A stretch of 64,000 nucleotides of DNA from Flavobacterium cerinum (GTDB taxonomy: Bacteria; Bacteroidota; Bacteroidia; Flavobacteriales; Flavobacteriaceae), in NCBI RefSeq assembly GCF_024496085.1, contig NZ_CP101751.1:3534001-3598000 (forward strand), given 5' to 3'. This document shows positions 27,876-34,897 of this stretch, in pieces. The position numbers and the translations under genes are program-made. A model generated the notes under the pieces. It ran no database searches, was not told the DNA's origin, and was given only the letters and a program-made list of their open reading frames with translations. How positions within the stretch are numbered: the first letter of the stretch is position 1; each line of letters starts with the position of its first letter.

Positions 27876-28289
27876 ATGGAACAGAAACATCCACTACCAC
27901 CGTTTACATTTGAATCAGCATTGCAGAAAATCCAGTTTGCAGAAGACGCATGGAATTCACAAGACCCTGTAAAAATTTCTAAAGCCTACACCATCGACAG
28001 CGAATGGCGAAATAGAGATAAGTTTGTAAACGGGAGAGATGAAATTGTAGCATTTCTCGCTGATAAATGGACAAAGGAGCTGCAATACAAGCTTAAAAAA
28101 GAATATTGGTCACATACTGACAACCGTATCGCAGTTAGATTTGAATATGAGTATAGTGACCTGGAGGGGAACTGGTTCAGGGCATATGGAAATGAAAACT
28201 GGGAATTTGATGAGAATGGTTTGATGGCCAGAAGATATGCTAGCATCAATGATTTAGCAATCAAAGAAGAAGACCGAAAGTTTAAATAA
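27876..28289 (+). CDS. DUF1348 / NTF2-like protein
   Basis: 137 residues, soluble. [40 protein letters not shown] and [20 protein letters not shown] form the conserved DUF1348 pattern, an NTF2-like fold. The function is unknown; members are often linked to TetR regulators and stress or xenobiotic responses. The shared operator with the TetR gene downstream supports control by it. Confidence 0.85.
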   Translation: MEQKHPLPPFTFESALQKIQFAEDAWNSQDPVKISKAYTIDSEWRNRDKFVNGRDEIVAFLADKWTKELQYKLKKEYWSHTDNRIAVRFEYEYSDLEGNWFRAYGNENWEFDENGLMARRYASINDLAIKEEDRKFK

Positions 28290-28430
28290 ATGAAATCTTT
28301 ATTAGAGTAGGATTAGCAAAATTTTAAGGAAGCTAATTCTACTTTTTTTAGTAAAGAGAGTGACAGGCCACGTTTCCTTCATCTTGATAATTTTGTACCT
28401 CTACTGGTTACTTCAAATCCATTTAAAGAC

Positions 28431-28469
28431 AGACAGGTTTGTATGTTTTTAGGATTAATTATATATTTG
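28431..28469 (+). promoter_or_regulatory. Operator plus promoter of tetR gene
   Basis: The half site AGACAGGTTTGTA (28431-28443) contains the -33 TTTG. A -7 box TATATTTG lies at 28462-28469, again with 20 bases between TTG and -7 box. Transcription would start near 28476, after the ATG at 28443, so the true start codon of the regulator is the ATG at 28488. Confidence 0.65.
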
Positions 28470-28487
28470 TTCTATAAAAACCACCTT

Positions 28488-29015
28488 ATGATAGCTCCAA
28501 AAGAAAGAATTATGGATGTAACCTTTGTCCTCTTTGCCAATCAAGGTTACAATTCAACAGGTATTAATCAGATTATTTCTGAAGCAAATGTTGCTAAGGC
28601 AAGTTTTTATCAGCATTTTAAATCCAAAGAGGATTTATGTGTTGCCTTCTTAAATGCTAGACATGCTTATTGGTTCAGTGAGCTTAATGATTTTATAAGC
28701 GATAAAAAAGATGTGAAATCAAAGGTTCTGGCGACATTTGATTACTTAGTTTATAGGAACGAAAAGGAAAATTTCAGAGGCTGCAGTTTCTTGAATATTT
28801 TATCTGAAATTCCGGGCGATAATTTAAAAATACTGACTGTAATTCAGGACCATAAGAAAGACCTCCGGAAATTTTTTTCAGATTTTATAGAGGATGAGGT
28901 TTTATCAGACCACATATATATGCTGTTTGAAAGCTCCATAATCGAAAGTCAGATGTTCAAGTCCAATGAGTTGATAGAACGATCCAAAATGATTATTACA
29001 AGTTTAATTTCATAA
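28488..29015 (+). CDS. TetR/AcrR family transcriptional regulator
   Basis: About 175 residues from 28488; the upstream ATG at 28443 lies inside the promoter. TetR helix-turn-helix: ERIMDVTFVLFANQGYNSTG, then INQIISEANVAKASFYQHFK and SKEDL. The C-terminal domain has CSFLNILSEIPGDN, a segment common in the subgroup that regulates DUF1348 or PhnB-like genes. It likely represses itself and the DUF1348 gene. Confidence 0.9.
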   Translation: MIAPKERIMDVTFVLFANQGYNSTGINQIISEANVAKASFYQHFKSKEDLCVAFLNARHAYWFSELNDFISDKKDVKSKVLATFDYLVYRNEKENFRGCSFLNILSEIPGDNLKILTVIQDHKKDLRKFFSDFIEDEVLSDHIYMLFESSIIESQMFKSNELIERSKMIITSLIS

Positions 29016-29111
29016 AGAGTGAAAAAAAGCATTCCGAATTTATTATTGTCTTTGATTTGCTAAGTGTCAAATTTGTGACAGTAGCCTAATAATGACAGTA
29101 ATTACGTTACC

Positions 29112-29197
29112 AAATCGTTACCGTTTTTGTTTTAAAATACTTAAAGGCTTATAAATAGGGCTATAAAGGAGGATAGTCCGAGACCCTTCCTCTCTGC
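29112..29197 (+). repeat. Degenerate integration-site-like repeat, copy 2
   Basis: Counterpart of 25105-25200. The segment GACCCTTCCTCTCTGCAAAA is similar to the tRNA-Ser 3' end and its flank (TCCCTCTTTCTCCGCAACAA). It may be the far attachment site of a decayed element. Low certainty. Confidence 0.3.
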
Positions 29198-29248
29198 AAA
29201 ATCTTTTAAAAGCTCCTATTTTAGGGCTGTAGATTAAAAATTGGATTA

Positions 29249-29271
29249 GTACATTCAAGTATATAAATGCC
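29249..29271. repeat. Short direct repeat, right copy
   Basis: GTAC followed by ATTCAAGTATATAAATGCC, matching 25410-25434 over CAAGTATATAAATGCC. It closes the esterase-TetR unit. Confidence 0.5.
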
Positions 29272-29285
29272 ATATTTTATTCATT

Positions 29286-29453
29286 ATGGCTTACAAAAGG
29301 CATTTAAAACTGGTAGTAAGTACCAAAAAAGAACTATTAATCAAACTACAAGGAGGATTAACAAAAATCAAAAATAACACCAATGTACCAGTTATTTCTG
29401 ACAATTTCGAATTTATCCCAAAATTCAAAATTGTCACAGTAATTTTATCTTAA
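29286..29453 (+). CDS. Small ORF, 55 residues, unknown
   Basis: ATG to TAA, 55 codons: MAYKRHLKLVVSTKKELLIK, then a lysine- and isoleucine-rich tail. It starts 14 bases after the right direct repeat. There is no recognisable domain and no clear promoter, so it may be a remnant of a larger gene. The remaining parts of the gap 29016-29992 hold repeats, a terminator and the cassette border. Nothing else coding is visible. Confidence 0.3.
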   Translation: MAYKRHLKLVVSTKKELLIKLQGGLTKIKNNTNVPVISDNFEFIPKFKIVTVILS

Positions 29454-29563
29454 CGGGATAGTGTGCATAGTTTACAACTTCCTAAAGCCTTAATCCGCTA
29501 TAAACAATAAGTCATATAACTAATGTATAATATTTGATCATATATATTTACTTAGCCAATCTT

Positions 29564-29620
29564 ATTAAAATACAACAAAAGCGGCATCAGGTGTTCGATC
29601 GTAACACCTCTCATCCTCAA
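29564..29620 (+). repeat. 36-bp direct repeat with conserved hairpin, copy 1
   Basis: Bases 29564-29599 are identical to 33445-33480 and looser similarity extends from about 29535 to 29665. The repeat contains the hairpin AGGTGTT/AACACCT. In the other copy the right arm is GATACCT, which still pairs through G-T wobbles, so the stem has been kept. A terminator follows in both copies. The unit could be the 3' end of a small RNA or a tRNA-like target. The two copies flank the cassette array. Confidence 0.7.
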
Positions 29621-29632
29621 AGAATTTTCTCA

Positions 29633-29666
29633 CAAAAGCCTTAAGCAAAATGTTTAAGGCTTTTTT
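29633..29666 (+). terminator. Terminator after repeat copy 1
   Basis: AAAAGCCTTAA, loop GCAAAATGT, TTAAGGCTTTT, then T residues. Confidence 0.85.
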
Positions 29667-29758
29667 ATTTCTTCTATTTTTCCTCAAACCAACCTGTAAG
29701 ATATTCTATATTTTTCGCTTCGAATTCTAACTCAATAATTTAAAGTTAATTAGCTAAT

Positions 29759-29805
29759 AAATTAGGTAAAAACACGTATTGTTTTGTTGTGTATAAATTT
29801 CTTTC
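29759..29805 (+). repeat. Upstream repeat element (TTAGGTA motif), copy A
   Basis: It contains TTAGGTAAAAACACGTATTG, also present exactly at 42141-42160 and with three changes at 47188-47207. Similar AT-rich sequence ending TATAAATT follows in copies A and B. Each copy stands 110-210 bases before a small accessory gene. It could be a regulator binding site or part of a mobile spacer. Confidence 0.65.
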
Positions 29806-29876
29806 TTGTGGATATACAAAATACAGCTATATCGCTTTTTTACGAAATAAATAAGGAGAAAGTTTTGTGAGAAACA

Positions 29877-29887
29877 CTGTTATATGC
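29877..29887 (+). repeat. Cassette leading end, pairs with 30340-30350
   Basis: CTGTTATATGC here is the exact reverse complement of GCATATAACAG at 30340-30350, right after the stop codon of the gene between them. In integron cassettes the leading end (GTTRRRY-like) and the R'' site of the same cassette are complementary in this way. Confidence 0.65.
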
Positions 29888-29992
29888 CACTTCAACAAAC
29901 CACTAACAAACGATTATAACTACAATAACTTGCATAGATAAAGGCAACAATCATAAATAATTTTAAATATTCTTATTCTAAAGAAGAGAATT

Positions 29993-30334
29993 TTGAAGAT
30001 ACAATGGGTATTTAAGGTTGTTCCTGAAAGTCAAAAATACAATGATTTTTTTACCAAAAATGCAGAAGAAGTGGACGATAAAAATTTGAAGATAGCAATG
30101 ATGAATAATCATCATCAAGAAGAGTATATTGCGAAAGCTATTCCAGAGAAAATTATTGAAGAATTATCAACTTTATTTGAAAAGACAATTATTTCAAGTA
30201 GTAATAAAAATAATTATAAATCTTTTGCTGCAGAATTTAGAACTAGTCCAGCGACAAAAGTTTGGGAGAGAATTGTTAACAATGGATTAGCCGAATATAA
30301 TGATGAAAAAGATATTCATACATATACTAGATAA
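29993..30334 (+). CDS. Hypothetical protein, cassette gene 1
   Basis: 113 residues starting with TTG (MKIQWVFKVVPESQKYNDFF); the next ATG is at codon 36. It is soluble, charged and without a known domain. The frame is open upstream only to 29957. It lies between the paired ends at 29877 and 30340. AT-rich codon use sets it apart from the backbone genes. Confidence 0.6.
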   Translation: MKIQWVFKVVPESQKYNDFFTKNAEEVDDKNLKIAMMNNHHQEEYIAKAIPEKIIEELSTLFEKTIISSSNKNNYKSFAAEFRTSPATKVWERIVNNGLAEYNDEKDIHTYTR

Positions 30335-30339
30335 AAACA

Positions 30340-30465
30340 GCATATAACAGCCATTTGATACAATAGCTAATTTTCTTTGTTTTGGAAAATTCGTTGGATT
30401 TTCCAATCTAGTTTCACAACATATTTCTCCTTAAATTCCCGGCTACTTCGCCAAGTGGCGGAACG
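30340..30465 (+). repeat. attC-like spacer 1
   Basis: It begins 5 bases after the stop of cassette gene 1 with GCATATAACAG and ends with GGCGGAAC before GTTAGCG. Internal complementarity includes GGAAAAT/ATTTTCC and GCCA/TGGC near the right end. Length and arrangement resemble an integron attC site; the R' box GTTAGCG departs from the consensus GTTRRRY. Confidence 0.55.
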
Positions 30466-30492
30466 TTAGCGAAAATCGCTACAAAACTGCCA

Positions 30493-30897
30493 TTAAAACC
30501 AGGTACGCATAACCGTAAGCAAGCTTAAAAGTGAAATAGCAAAAAAACTTAATAATAAAAGTTGTCTTACCTTCTTCAAATCATTTTTAAAAACAAGAAT
30601 CTTTGGATCCTTTAGTTTACAAATTTCTTCATTACTTGCCGAAAATAGATTTACCACTTTTCCGTCTAATGATTCAGTAATCGTTTTATTCTTTATATAA
30701 AAATCAGGATGATTCTTCTTTATATATGAAGATGAATCAAATGTTACTTTCATCATTCTGAAAATTAGAAAAGGATAAAACAATAAACCAAATATAATTG
30801 GAATGTAATTTGAAAATTTCAGTTTAATCAATATCAAAAAAGCTGAGACAAAAAAGGTAAAGATTATTAGATAAAATATTTTTCTATAAATTGACAT
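30493..30897 (-). CDS. Hypothetical membrane protein, cassette gene 2 (reverse orientation)
   Basis: 134 residues from the ATG at 30897; longer upstream starts would run through the attC-like spacer. Three hydrophobic segments: IFYLIIFTFFVSAFLILI, YIPIIFGLLFYPFLIF and LLLLSFFAISLLSLLTV. A central soluble part (KIKNKTITESLDGKVVNLF-like) may bind membrane lipids. No known domain. It is the only gene of the array on the minus strand. Confidence 0.6.
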   Translation of the reverse strand: MSIYRKIFYLIIFTFFVSAFLILIKLKFSNYIPIIFGLLFYPFLIFRMMKVTFDSSSYIKKNHPDFYIKNKTITESLDGKVVNLFSASNEEICKLKDPKILVFKNDLKKVRQLLLLSFFAISLLSLLTVMRTWF

Positions 30898-30937
30898 TAA
30901 AACGAATTTAATACCAAAATTAGCAAATTTATGACAT

Positions 30938-31096
30938 CCGTTAACAACGGTTTTTAGAATTTGGAGGTTTGACTGTTTAATGGGACGATCCCGCTCTAAA
31001 ATCTTTACTTTGTTACAGCATCCACTCTTTAAACTTTTCGGTATATTTGTAAGCATCAGTAACAAAAATCCCTACTTACACAAAGCCGGTAATATA
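30938..31096 (+). repeat. attC-like spacer 2
   Basis: It starts with CCGTTAACAACGGTTTTTAG and ends with AAAGCCGG before ATTAACGGC. It shares with spacer 3 the start CC(A/G)TTAACAA(C/T)GG, a central TTCGGTATATTTG-like block and the end AAAATCCC(C/T)ACTT...AAAGCCGG, so the two are homologous. CGTTAAC near its start pairs with the GTTAGCG at 30465 that leads cassette 2. Confidence 0.6.
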
Positions 31097-31134
31097 TTAA
31101 CGGCAAGCAAAAAAAACGACGCCTAAAGAAAAAT

Positions 31135-31730
31135 ATGAATGTAATATTTGAAATCCCTTTAATTATTTTAACAGCAATTTTATCTTCAAACATTTCCATG
31201 CAGGATGTAAAAATTGGTGATAGAGAAAACTCACTAAACAAAATCAGCTTGAAAATTGTAGCAAAAGAAAACGGGATGATAAAATATCTTACCGAAAATA
31301 AAAATCATTTTTCAGTAACTTGTGAAAATAGAAAAGTCGTTTACATGGAAAATGATTGGCTTCAAAATTTAGAAAACACAAAACCTTTATTTTCAAACTT
31401 TATTTTTGGAAAAACTTCTTTAAGAGAAATTCGAAATATTTATCACACAAACGGTTTTACCTATAGAGAAAGAGGAGGTTTTGTAACAGAAACTGATTTA
31501 ATTTAATTTAATTTAATTTAATTCAATTCAACTGCTTCGAATTCGACTCTCCTTATAATGAAGTTTTAGTAGTTATTACGAAAGCTTCATTAAAAGCCAA
31601 AATAACAGAAAAGAACATGGCTGATAAATTAAAGCTTGATGCAATTATTATTGCCGATAAAAAATACTTAGATGAAACTTGGGGTGATGAAAAGGCTTTT
31701 GATCCAAACTATAAAAAGATTAAACATTAA
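31135..31730 (+). pseudogene. Cassette gene 3, broken by ATTTA repeat expansion
   Basis: An N-terminal part of 123 residues (31135-31506) with a hydrophobic leader ends at a stop inside an ATTTA tract. The rest of the protein continues in another frame to 31730: NCFEFDSPYNEVLVVITKAS, then KAKITEKNMADKLKLDAIII and the end DPNYKKIKH. Removing four ATTTA units (20 bases) restores one frame reading ETDLIQFNCFEF of about 190 residues. I recall intact relatives in flavobacteria, function unknown. It is either a pseudogene or an OFF state of a slippage-prone gene. Confidence 0.7.
31496..31530 (+). repeat. Pentanucleotide tract (ATTTA)5(ATTCA)2
   Basis: Five perfect ATTTA units (31496-31520) followed by two ATTCA units. 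The tract lies inside coding sequence and shifts the frame by two. A single ATTTA unit would read through; any extra unit brings TAA in frame. Confidence 0.9.
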
Positions 31731-31741
31731 AAACATTGACA

Positions 31742-31869
31742 GCCATTAACAATGGTTTTGAAAAATTGGGGCTTTAGGCTTAATGGAAGGATCTTTTCGT
31801 ATATTTGACTTCACTCCTACTGAAAAGGTTTAGGGACAAAATCCCCAACTTCTTAAAGCCGGCGGGACA
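31742..31869 (+). repeat. attC-like spacer 3
   Basis: It starts 11 bases after the 31730 stop with GCCATTAACAATGG and ends with GGCGGGACA before TTAGCGGTA. GCCATTAA nearly pairs with TTAACGGC, the leading end of its own cassette at 31097 (7 of 8). GGCTTTA and TAAAGCC inside can form a stem. It is homologous to spacer 2, and its right end CCCCAACTTCTTAAAGCCG is shared with spacer 5. Confidence 0.6.
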
Positions 31870-31911
31870 TTAGCGGTAATATTTCCTCAACTAACCTGAA
31901 AAAAATCTTAA

Positions 31912-32445
31912 ATGAAATACAGTATATATATTGTATTGATCTCAATTATTCTCTTTTCATGCACTAAAAAAGAGAAAGATTTTGACTCTTTTGAATATTC
32001 TTATTGCGGAACTTTTTCTACATTTTTCTCAATCAAGTTTAAGCAAAACGACACAATATTCTTAAGAGAACATTGGAATAGCGGAGGCAATAAAGATATT
32101 AAGTTCCCCAAATCTGAAAGGAATTATTTTGCTTTACTAACCGAAAAACAAAAACAAGAGTTGAGCAATTTATTAAGTAAAATTAATTTTAGAAAAATTA
32201 ATTCAGAATATTTTGAAGATTACAATGATGGAAGCGCATTTCAAATAATTTTTAGAAAAGGGAATTTTAAAAAGAAAGTTTTAGTCCACAGTTATCACAT
32301 TCCAAGGGAATTAGATTCACTTTCTCATTGGATTTATAAAACAAAAATGAAACTGAAACTAAATGAAATATCTCAGAAATTAGAATTTGAAAGCGCAAAA
32401 GAACTATTTCCGCCACCTCCGCCGCCGCTACCAGTTATGAAATGA
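31912..32445 (+). CDS. Hypothetical lipoprotein, cassette gene 4
   Basis: 177 residues. Signal peptide with lipobox LFSC (YSIYIVLISIILFSCTKKEK). The mature part has LTEKQKQELSNLLSKINFRK and a basic amphipathic helix near the end, then a run of prolines (LFPPPPPPLPVMK). No family recognised. It begins 33 bases after the crossover point of spacer 3 and is followed by spacer 4 after 5 bases. Confidence 0.65.
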   Translation: MKYSIYIVLISIILFSCTKKEKDFDSFEYSYCGTFSTFFSIKFKQNDTIFLREHWNSGGNKDIKFPKSERNYFALLTEKQKQELSNLLSKINFRKINSEYFEDYNDGSAFQIIFRKGNFKKKVLVHSYHIPRELDSLSHWIYKTKMKLKLNEISQKLEFESAKELFPPPPPPLPVMK

Positions 32446-32450
32446 AATAC

Positions 32451-32568
32451 TACCGTAACAATGTTTTTGTGCATTAGCCCGCTTATCATTCTTAAAAACA
32501 CTCGGAGCATCAAAATTTCTTATTACATATATTCTTAACTTACTAATATGGTGCCAAGCCGTGAAACG
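32451..32568 (+). repeat. attC-like spacer 4
   Basis: It starts with TACCGTAACAATG and ends with GCCGTGAAACG before TTAGGCGAC. TACCGTAA pairs with TTAGCGGTA, the leading end of its own cassette at 31870, apart from one missing base. The right end GTTAGGC (32568-32574) is a perfect integron R' box (GTTRRRY). Confidence 0.65.
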
Positions 32569-32594
32569 TTAGGCGACATGAAAAAAATTAAAAT

Positions 32595-33251
32595 ATGAAA
32601 CAAGCATTTCTATTATTCACACTTCTATTTATATCGAATAATTTTGCTCAGAGTTTAGAAAATTACCAAATAGATAAAAATATTTCTCTAAGTATGCCCC
32701 AAAACTTGGAAGTATCTGATACTTTGCAACAGAAAATAATCCAAGGTTTTTTGGGGAAAAATGTAGTTATAATAACAAAAGCAATTTTAAAGGATACTAT
32801 AGTTACCATTGAATGTGAGAAAGATTTACTGGAATATTATAATGGTGCACAAAAAGGTTTTTTAGAGAGTACTAAAGGTAAATTGTTAAAAAAAGATATC
32901 ATTAAGATTGATGGGTTGAAATTTTTAAATCTTAATGCGATAGTGTCAATAAATGATGAAAAGAAATTATGTGATAGTTATATTTTATTCTTAGATAATT
33001 ATACATATTCTTTGTCATTTATTCAGTCTATCAACGAGGATCAAAATTTTAAAATCAAGAAAGAGGAAATAATTTCGTCAATTAAATTTCAAAAAGGATT
33101 AAATATAAACAATCAGTTTAATCACTTTGGAAATAGTACGCGAGCATTCAAATCGGGTGAACTTGTAGGTAAGATATTTTTTTATGTATTATTTACCTGC
33201 GTAATTATTTATTTAATAAAAAGAGGTCGAAAAAAGAAAGACATCACCTAA
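32595..33251 (+). CDS. Hypothetical envelope protein, cassette gene 5
   Basis: 218 residues. Signal peptide (KQAFLLFTLLFISNNFAQS), a periplasmic alpha/beta part with LSMPQNLEVSD and LDNYTYSLSFIQSINED, and one C-terminal membrane segment (IFFYVLFTCVIIYLI) ending in RGRKKK. The fold recalls PsbP/DUF1795-like proteins, but that is a guess. The ATG is 26 bases after the GTTAGGC box and the stop codon lies inside the next R'' box. Confidence 0.65.
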   Translation: MKQAFLLFTLLFISNNFAQSLENYQIDKNISLSMPQNLEVSDTLQQKIIQGFLGKNVVIITKAILKDTIVTIECEKDLLEYYNGAQKGFLESTKGKLLKKDIIKIDGLKFLNLNAIVSINDEKKLCDSYILFLDNYTYSLSFIQSINEDQNFKIKKEEIISSIKFQKGLNINNQFNHFGNSTRAFKSGELVGKIFFYVLFTCVIIYLIKRGRKKKDIT

Positions 33252-33383
33252 CAACGGTTTCGTGAAATGGCAAGGCTTGGTGCATATTTGGAAAAGTTTG
33301 GGAGTAAAAGGCTTTTCTCTTATTCCTATTTTTCTTTCTAACTTTTTTAGTAATAGTCCCCTACTTCTTAAAGCCGCCGAACA
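33245..33383 (+). repeat. attC-like spacer 5
   Basis: It starts with CACCTAACAACGG; ACCTAAC is a perfect R'' box (RYYYAAC). CACCTAAC pairs with GTTAGGCG at 32568, the leading end of its own cassette (7 of 8). GGCAAGGCTT and AAAGCCGCC inside can pair. The right end GAACATTAAAA is degenerate. No further cassette follows; repeat copy 2 begins about 60 bases later. Confidence 0.6.
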
Positions 33384-33444
33384 TTAAAAATAAGTAAGCC
33401 ATAATAATATTAAACAATACGATCATTATATATCACCCAACGGC

Positions 33445-33501
33445 ATTAAAATACAACAAAAGCGGCATCAGGTGTTCGATTTTGATACCTCTCAGCCCGC
33501 A
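33445..33501 (+). repeat. 36-bp direct repeat with conserved hairpin, copy 2
   Basis: 33445-33480 is identical to 29564-29599. The hairpin AGGTGTT/GATACCT is kept by wobble pairs, and a terminator follows. With copy 1 it encloses the five-cassette array. The remaining part of the gap 33252-33809, after the terminator, shows no gene I can support. Confidence 0.7.
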
Positions 33502-33508
33502 ACTTTAC

Positions 33509-33541
33509 AAAAGCCCTGGTTTTAAAATCAGGGCTTTTTTT
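33509..33541 (+). terminator. Terminator after repeat copy 2
   Basis: AAAAGCCCTG, loop GTTTTAAAAT, CAGGGCTTTT, then T residues. Confidence 0.88.
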
Positions 33542-33809
33542 ATTCTATTTTTTTGCAAACACGGATTACAAAACCCGATAGCGCGGGTTTGCTTATCCGG
33601 TTTCAACTTTCTCACATTCAATAAAACTCCCCTTTGCTACCGGAGGATTACATCGTGTGGCATTTTTATCGCTTTCTTTAAAAATTATCTTTAGGCTATT
33701 ATAATCAAAAAAATATATAATATTGTTGCCCTTAAAATGTTTGATTTATAATACTTCGTTCGGCAGGGAGGAATTATAGAAAATCTGAACATATAAACAG
33801 GATATAAAG

Positions 33810-34346
33810 ATGGAAGAATCAGTCAGTTTTATACAAAATCCAGAAATTCATATCGAGTTTTTTCTAAAAAAGAGAGGCATCATTATTAATGACTTAAAAA
33901 ACATTTCGAATAATTGGGAACTTTATTTTTTCCGTTTTAATGAATTAAACGAAAGCGAATTAAACAAATATTTGGCTGAAGACCGTTTTTATATTGAAGG
34001 TGCTATGCACATAGCCTATTATGGAAAAGAACTCATCGGATTTAAACATTGGGATTTAATAGATCAACTATGTTCCTATTTTATTAATTCTATTTATGAG
34101 ATAACAATAAAGAATAAAGAATTTGATAGATTTTATTTCCCGGACCAACCTGTTGAAGTTACTTTAACAAAAGAAAAAGAACTTATAAGTATCAAAATTG
34201 GTCATGAAAGTCCCGTTTTTCTACACAAGGATATATTTATTAAAGCGTTTTTAAATGCCTGTAAAAATTTTTATGAAAGAATAGATGGAAATTCTTATAA
34301 ATTGGAAATTCAAAAGATAGAAGAAATTCAAAAATATTTAAAATAA
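33810..34346 (+). CDS. Hypothetical protein, immunity-like
   Basis: 178 residues, soluble, acidic N-terminal half and lysine-rich end. Blocks: FFRFNELNESELNKYLAEDR and FYFPDQPVEVTLTKEKELIS. No domain recognised. Size, AT-rich codons and position at the head of a series of small unlinked genes fit polymorphic-toxin immunity genes, but no toxin is present here. Confidence 0.55.
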   Translation: MEESVSFIQNPEIHIEFFLKKRGIIINDLKNISNNWELYFFRFNELNESELNKYLAEDRFYIEGAMHIAYYGKELIGFKHWDLIDQLCSYFINSIYEITIKNKEFDRFYFPDQPVEVTLTKEKELISIKIGHESPVFLHKDIFIKAFLNACKNFYERIDGNSYKLEIQKIEEIQKYLK

Positions 34347-34509
34347 AAAAATAATTATATTAATATTTTTAGCAAAGTACAGACAAAGTGAATTTCAAAA
34401 ATTTATGTGCTTATTAAAACGAATTGAAATATAGGAAATCCGATATATGGGACTATAAATTCGTTACAAATACGTTTAACAAATCACGGCGGCATCGAAA
34501 CTTAATAAT

Positions 34510-34782
34510 ATGACTGTAAAAGATTATTGCATTGCAATACAAAAACTCTTGACTGAAGTCGAGGAATTAAATTGGGCTAAATGTTTTGAAAATTTTATAT
34601 CCGAATTGGAACTATCAGAAGATCATTCAACCTACAGAAAAATAATCGCTATATATGGCGGAATGGGATCTTTTGATGATTTAGTACTTTACAAAGACGG
34701 TGTCCTCTGCCAAAAGGAAAACGACACTTTACATACATTAAAAAAGGAATTATACAATAAAATCGGGAATGTCTGGCAATAG
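34510..34782 (+). CDS. Small protein, DUF6966-like
   Basis: 90 residues. IQKLLTEVEELNWAKCFENF, YRKIIAIYGGMGSFDDLVLY and a C-terminal LHTLKKELYNKIGN. The central motif IYGGMGSFDDLVLY fits a small family I recall as DUF6966, found among immunity-type genes. The function is unknown. Confidence 0.55.
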   Translation: MTVKDYCIAIQKLLTEVEELNWAKCFENFISELELSEDHSTYRKIIAIYGGMGSFDDLVLYKDGVLCQKENDTLHTLKKELYNKIGNVWQ

Positions 34783-34897
34783 CAACCTGTTCCTCGTTTC
34801 ATGATCAAATGAAATGAATCAACTGCAAAGAAGAAATTGATTTCACAGCATTCAACACAAAAAAATTCAACTCATAATTTAGAACTAAATAAAATAT

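Noticed and set aside
28443..28487. Upstream ATG of the TetR gene as true start
   Set aside because: The -7 box at 28462-28469 lies downstream of this ATG, so the transcript would begin after it; the ATG at 28488 also fits the family length.
29585..29620. tRNA 3' end reading of GGTGTTCGATCG in the direct repeat
   Set aside because: The T-arm does not give a 5-bp stem with a 7-base TTCRANY loop and there is no acceptor or anticodon arm nearby, so it is not called as tRNA.
29564..33541. CRISPR array
   Set aside because: The repeats are 120-160 bp, imperfect and separated by genes. No short regular repeat-spacer pattern exists anywhere in the window, and no cas gene is seen.
33482..33694. 70-codon plus-strand frame after the second 36-bp repeat
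   Set aside because: It runs through a strong terminator hairpin, starts with ATT/TTG-type codons and has no protein-like pattern.
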